Shown piece by piece: positions 60,938-64,000 of a stretch of 64,000 bases of DNA. A program made the translations under genes and the position numbers. Position 1 is the first letter of the stretch. Each line of letters starts with the position of its first letter. The DNA comes from Dyella sp. BiH032 (lineage in GTDB: Bacteria > Pseudomonadota > Gammaproteobacteria > Xanthomonadales > Rhodanobacteraceae): positions 248,001 to 312,000 of the forward strand of contig NZ_CP134867.1 of assembly GCF_031954525.1 (NCBI RefSeq), in the 5' to 3' direction. The notes below the pieces were generated by a model. That model made no database searches. It was given only the letters and a program-made list of their open reading frames with translations, and had not been told where the DNA came from.

Positions 60938-61306
60938 ATGAGCATCGCCATCAAGCGCATCTACGACGCCCCCGGCAAGAACGACGGCAAGCGTGTGCTG
61001 GTGGATCGCTTATGGCCGCGCGGCCTGAAGAAGGACGAGGCCGTGCTGGACCTGTGGGCCAAGGAACTGGCGCCTTCCGCGACGCTGCGCCGCTGGTTCG
61101 GCCACGATCCTTCCCGCTGGGACACCTTTCGCCATCGCTATGCCAGCGAACTGGACGCCAAGGCCGAGCACTGGCGCGCGCTGGCGCAGGAGGGCGCGCG
61201 ACATCGCGTCACGCTGCTCTACGGGGCGAAGGACGAAGAACACAATAACGCCGTCGCGCTGAAGGCCTATCTGGAAGCCTGGCTCAAGGACCACGGTCCC
61301 CATTGA
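60938..61306 (+). CDS. DUF488 family protein (YeaO-like)
   Basis: A 122-residue cytosolic protein matching the DUF488 family: IKRIYDAPGKNDGKRVLVDR, LWPRGLKKDEAVLDLWAKEL and RWFGHDPSRWDTFRHRYASE. The activity is undefined; a conserved Arg/Asp/His pattern suggests an enzyme or binding role. Its last 23 bp overlap the 3' end of the convergent patatin gene. Confidence 0.9.
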   Translation: MSIAIKRIYDAPGKNDGKRVLVDRLWPRGLKKDEAVLDLWAKELAPSATLRRWFGHDPSRWDTFRHRYASELDAKAEHWRALAQEGARHRVTLLYGAKDEEHNNAVALKAYLEAWLKDHGPH

Positions 61307-62276
61307 AAGGGTGATGATGGTGGTGCGCCGGCTTCCAGTCGGCGAGCACCAGCCTCGCGCGTTCGCGCCCCAGTTCGATCAGCTCGCGTGCGCGATAGAA
61401 CTCGTAAGCCATGGAGATATTGCGCGGCAGCTGGATCAACAGGTCCGGCGCATAGGCCGCCAGGCGCAGCCGCGCGAGATTGGCCTGCATCAGATCCATG
61501 GACTGCGCCAGCAGGTCCAGCATGCCGGGCTCGCGTGCGCGCGGCGGTTCCATCGTTTTCCCTTCCGCGGCTTTCGGTTCGCCGTGCGGCATCAGCCTGC
61601 CGATGAACTCGCCGATCCGGCGCCGGTATCTGCTATCCGCCTCAATGGCATGATCGTTGGCGATCTCCGGCTTGGCCGCCTCGATCGCGCCGTCGACGCT
61701 GATGGCGAACAGGTAATCGGCATGTTCGCGGATCAGTGGCGTCACCGGCACGGGATTGAGCAGGCCACCATCGACCAGCCGCCGGCCGTCGATGGTCTGC
61801 GGCCGGAATACCGTGGGGATGGCGATCGAGGCGCGGATCGCATCGAACAACGGTCCCCGTGTGAGCCAGACTTCGCGCTCGCGGTCGAGATCCGTGGCGA
61901 CCGCCGTGTAGGCCATGGGCAGGTCCTCGATCCGCGCGTCGCCGATCAGCTCGCGTAGCGTTCCGATGATGCGCTCGCCCTTGATTAGGCCGCCGCCGGA
62001 AAAGGTCCAGTCGACCAGCCGGAGCACATCCATCTTGGCCAAGGCGGAAACCCAGTCGCGGTAGGCGCCCAGCTTGCCCATCGCATAGATGCCGCCGATC
62101 AGCGCGCCCATCGACGTGCCGGCGATGGCGACGACTTCGTAGCCCTGCCGCTCGATCTCCTCGATGGCGCCAATGTGCGCCAGCCCCTTCGCGCCGCCGG
62201 CACCGAGGGCAAGGGCGACCGTGGGCTTGCGTGCGGCCGGTGCGGCCGCCGGGTCGACCGGAAGCGAGCTGCTCAT
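61284..62276 (-). CDS. Patatin-like phospholipase, RssA-like
   Basis: A 330-residue serine esterase or phospholipase. It has the oxyanion loop LGAGGAKGLAHIGAIEEIE (about 24-42), the nucleophile motif GTSMGALIGG (about 54-63) and the catalytic DGGLLNPVP (about 170). The C-terminal third is helical and ends in a His-rich tail with five consecutive His. It has no signal peptide and is cytosolic or membrane-associated. The tail overlaps the DUF488 gene on the other strand by 23 bp. It is the second patatin in the window, without a nucleotide-binding domain. Confidence 0.9.
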   Translation of the reverse strand: MSSSLPVDPAAAPAARKPTVALALGAGGAKGLAHIGAIEEIERQGYEVVAIAGTSMGALIGGIYAMGKLGAYRDWVSALAKMDVLRLVDWTFSGGGLIKGERIIGTLRELIGDARIEDLPMAYTAVATDLDREREVWLTRGPLFDAIRASIAIPTVFRPQTIDGRRLVDGGLLNPVPVTPLIREHADYLFAISVDGAIEAAKPEIANDHAIEADSRYRRRIGEFIGRLMPHGEPKAAEGKTMEPPRAREPGMLDLLAQSMDLMQANLARLRLAAYAPDLLIQLPRNISMAYEFYRARELIELGRERARLVLADWKPAHHHHHPFNGDRGP

Positions 62277-62310
62277 GCGGACGCGGCCCTGGCGCGCATG
62301 CCGGCGCCGC

Positions 62311-63294
62311 TCAGCGCGGCGCCTGCTGGTAGCCGCCCAGGGCCAGCTGCAGCTGGATCTTCATTTCCTCGCGCAGGGAGAGCGGCGCGACCACCTCGGC
62401 GTCCGGGCCGTACTTGAGCACGTCCATCAGCAGCTCCTTGGAGTTGGAATACGGCACCTGCAATTCGTAGCGCCCGTCCGGAAGCCAGATGCCTTTCTGC
62501 TGCGAGTGCCAGTGCTCGTCGGCCACCCAGCGCGCGGCGTGCTGGGAAAAGCGGATGGTGGCCCAGGCCTTGGGCTTGCCCGCGAAGATGCCGTAGCTGG
62601 AGGCCAGCATGTCGTTGAGTTCGTTCTCGGCGACATCCCGCGCCGGCGCGTCCAGCGCCTGCGGTTCCGCGATGCGGTCCACCGCGAAGCTGCGCAGCGC
62701 CTCGCGGTCGTGGTCCCACACGTCGAGATACCAGTTGTCGCGGTAATGCGTCAGGCGCTGCGGCGAGACCGTGCGCTTGCTGTCGGCGTTGGTGGTGCGC
62801 GCGCGATAGCGGAAGCGCAACTGGCGGCGTTCCAGCACGGCGCCGGCGACGATGCGGAACACCTGCTGGTCAAGCTTGCGCTCGCCCCAGGCGATGACAC
62901 GGATGCGCTCGATCGGCAGGGCCTTGCCGCTGCCCTGGTCGGACAGCAGGTGCTCGATGCGCGCCTTGAACGGCGCGAGCGCGCCGGCCAGCACGCCGGG
63001 GCCGCTGCGGCCGATCAGCTCGTTCAGCGCCAGCAGCGCCGCCAGCTCGTCGGAAGTCAGCCATAGGCCGGGCAGCTCGAAGCGCTCGCCTTCTCCCGCC
63101 GCATAGCGGAAGGCCGCGTGCTCTCCGCCCGCGCTTTCGATGGGGGCGCCCAGGGCGTCGCGCAGGAAGGCCACGTCGCGATACAGCGTCGCGCGCGAGC
63201 ACTCCAGCTCGTCCATCAGCCGGGGGAGCGGTACCGGATAGTGCGCCGACTTCAGCAGCCGGTGCAGGGTGAGAATACGCTCGTAACGGTCCAT
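62311..63294 (-). CDS. WYL-domain transcriptional regulator (YafY-like)
   Basis: A 327-residue DNA-binding protein from ATG 63294 (MDRYERILTLHRLLKSAHYP). The N-terminal winged HTH (DeoR/HTH_11 type) includes PLPRLMDELECSRATLYRDV. The WYL domain (about 135-225) has LRFRYRARTTNADSKRTVSP and YRDNWYLDVWDHDREALRSF, and a WCX-like C-terminal part follows (about 230-320). WYL regulators respond to nucleic acid or other ligands and often control stress or defence genes. It is divergent from the membrane protein at the right edge and lies 34 bp upstream of the patatin gene. Confidence 0.9.
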   Translation of the reverse strand: MDRYERILTLHRLLKSAHYPVPLPRLMDELECSRATLYRDVAFLRDALGAPIESAGGEHAAFRYAAGEGERFELPGLWLTSDELAALLALNELIGRSGPGVLAGALAPFKARIEHLLSDQGSGKALPIERIRVIAWGERKLDQQVFRIVAGAVLERRQLRFRYRARTTNADSKRTVSPQRLTHYRDNWYLDVWDHDREALRSFAVDRIAEPQALDAPARDVAENELNDMLASSYGIFAGKPKAWATIRFSQHAARWVADEHWHSQQKGIWLPDGRYELQVPYSNSKELLMDVLKYGPDAEVVAPLSLREEMKIQLQLALGGYQQAPR

Positions 63295-63448
63295 GGCATC
63301 CAGTGCTGCATAGCTTCGCGTAGCATGCGGATCGCCCGTGGCGGTCGCAAGTACGCAAAGTCTGGCACGCGCGGCGCCCATCGCGGCGTGAAATCCCCTA
63401 GACTCCGAAGGCTCTCTGACCGGTCCTTAGGATACAGAGCGAGCCGAG

Positions 63449-64000
63449 ATGCCCGGCGCCCCCCCGCCCCACGATCACATCGACGTTTCCCACCCCGCCC
63501 GGAACCTGCTCGCCAGCGTCCTGCGCGTGCTGGCGAACAGCGGTTACGGCCTGTGGCTGCTGCTGGGCCTGACGCTCGCGCTCGGCGTGTATCCCGCAGG
63601 CCGGGGCGAAGCGCTGGTACCGCTCGCGCTCGGCGCCCTGCTGGTCAGCCTGAGTCCGCTGGCGGCTTCGCTACGCCTCTCGGCAGGGGACTGGCTCGGC
63701 TGGCGGTTCGGCCGCGGCAGCCGGCCGAACCGCCGGGCCATGCTCGCCATGGTGACCTACCTGCCCATGCTCGGCGTGGCCGGGCTGGTCCGCGGAGACA
63801 ATCTGTTTTGGGCGACGCGGGTGTCAGCCGCAGCGCTGGCGCTGTGCAGTCTGCTGTGCCTGATCTATGCCATGCCGGGCGAAGCCGGCCGACGCGAGGG
63901 CTGGACGCGGCGGCTGGCCCGCGTCGTTTCCGCCGGATACGCGGGAGGGTTATGGCTATGGCTGTGCCTGGCCGCGCAGGAGAGCGCCCATCTGCGTGCG
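63449..64000 (+). CDS. Multi-pass membrane protein, N-terminal part (cut by right edge)
   Basis: An open frame of 184 codons from ATG 63449 (MPGAPPPHDHIDVSHPARNL) runs past the end of the window. At least four hydrophobic stretches are visible (about residues 32-50, 57-73, 96-113 and 125-142), with another beginning near 160. It is an inner-membrane protein of unknown family. The 154-bp gap to the divergent WYL regulator makes it a candidate regulatory target. Confidence 0.7.
   Translation, partial: MPGAPPPHDHIDVSHPARNLLASVLRVLANSGYGLWLLLGLTLALGVYPAGRGEALVPLALGALLVSLSPLAASLRLSAGDWLGWRFGRGSRPNRRAMLAMVTYLPMLGVAGLVRGDNLFWATRVSAAALALCSLLCLIYAMPGEAGRREGWTRRLARVVSAGYAGGLWLWLCLAAQESAHLRA

Noticed and set aside
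1..64000. CRISPR arrays, tRNA/rRNA genes, insertion sequences, prophage genes
   Set aside because: I looked for regular short repeats with spacers, cloverleaf-like tRNA ends, transposase motifs and phage structural genes and saw none that could be supported.

Overview
The window is about 64 kb of high-GC bacterial chromosome around the replication origin. The order gyrB-recF-dnaN-dnaA, divergent from rpmH-rnpA-yidC-mnmE, the hslVU/xerC/DUF484/dapF/lptM group, Oar-type TonB-dependent receptors and the protein sequences together suggest a gammaproteobacterium of the order Xanthomonadales (Lysobacterales), probably family Rhodanobacteraceae (Dyella/Luteibacter/Frateuria-like). The family assignment is inference from gene content and resemblance. 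I saw no tRNA, rRNA, insertion sequence or CRISPR array.

1-9 kb is the origin core. gyrB (cut by the left edge), recF, dnaN and dnaA lie on the minus strand; rpmH, rnpA, yidC and mnmE lie on the plus strand. DnaA boxes flank dnaA on both sides, and an AT-rich tract between dnaN and dnaA is the best oriC candidate. Two perfect 16-bp parS palindromes are embedded in recF. Their cognate ParA and ParB are encoded at 58-60 kb, so the window holds the whole ParABS system.

9-20 kb carries an FtsK-like DNA translocase with an unusual N-terminus, a ribokinase, a Spy/CpxP-like periplasmic protein, a YfcG-like glutathione transferase, an S9 dipeptidyl peptidase, a free-standing subtilase-propeptide-like protein, a conserved hypothetical and hslUV. 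A large TonB-dependent receptor (20-23 kb) sits on the opposite strand between hslV and xerC. 23-26 kb is the xerC-DUF484-dapF-lptM group.

26-44 kb is mixed: a GNAT acetyltransferase divergent from a RimK-like (RLAN) ATP-grasp ligase; aroE; a cysteine-cluster protein; a secreted PNGase A-like glycoamidase; a TonB-like protein and a shorter paralogue lacking the TonB domain; a gamma-carbonic anhydrase coupled to a small phosphatase; a cyclic-nucleotide-domain patatin; an M3 oligopeptidase; an unrecognised 694-residue protein; xthA; a YecA-like protein; and a pirin.

44.5-56.5 kb is a carbohydrate-use locus, all on the minus strand: LacI-family regulator, TonB receptor, GH144-type beta-1,2-glucanase, lipoprotein substrate-binding protein, two ABC permeases and a large secreted multidomain enzyme with an (alpha/alpha)6-like catalytic region. 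Palindromes built on ACGTAAACGTTTACGT lie before the glucanase operon and before the regulator gene. The probable substrate is a beta-1,2-glucan (inference). No ABC ATPase is encoded locally.

56.9-64 kb carries a short SPFH-like protein, rsmG, parA, parB, a dolichol-phosphate-mannose-synthase-like glycosyltransferase, a DUF488 protein, an RssA-like patatin, a WYL-domain regulator and the start of a membrane protein cut by the right edge.
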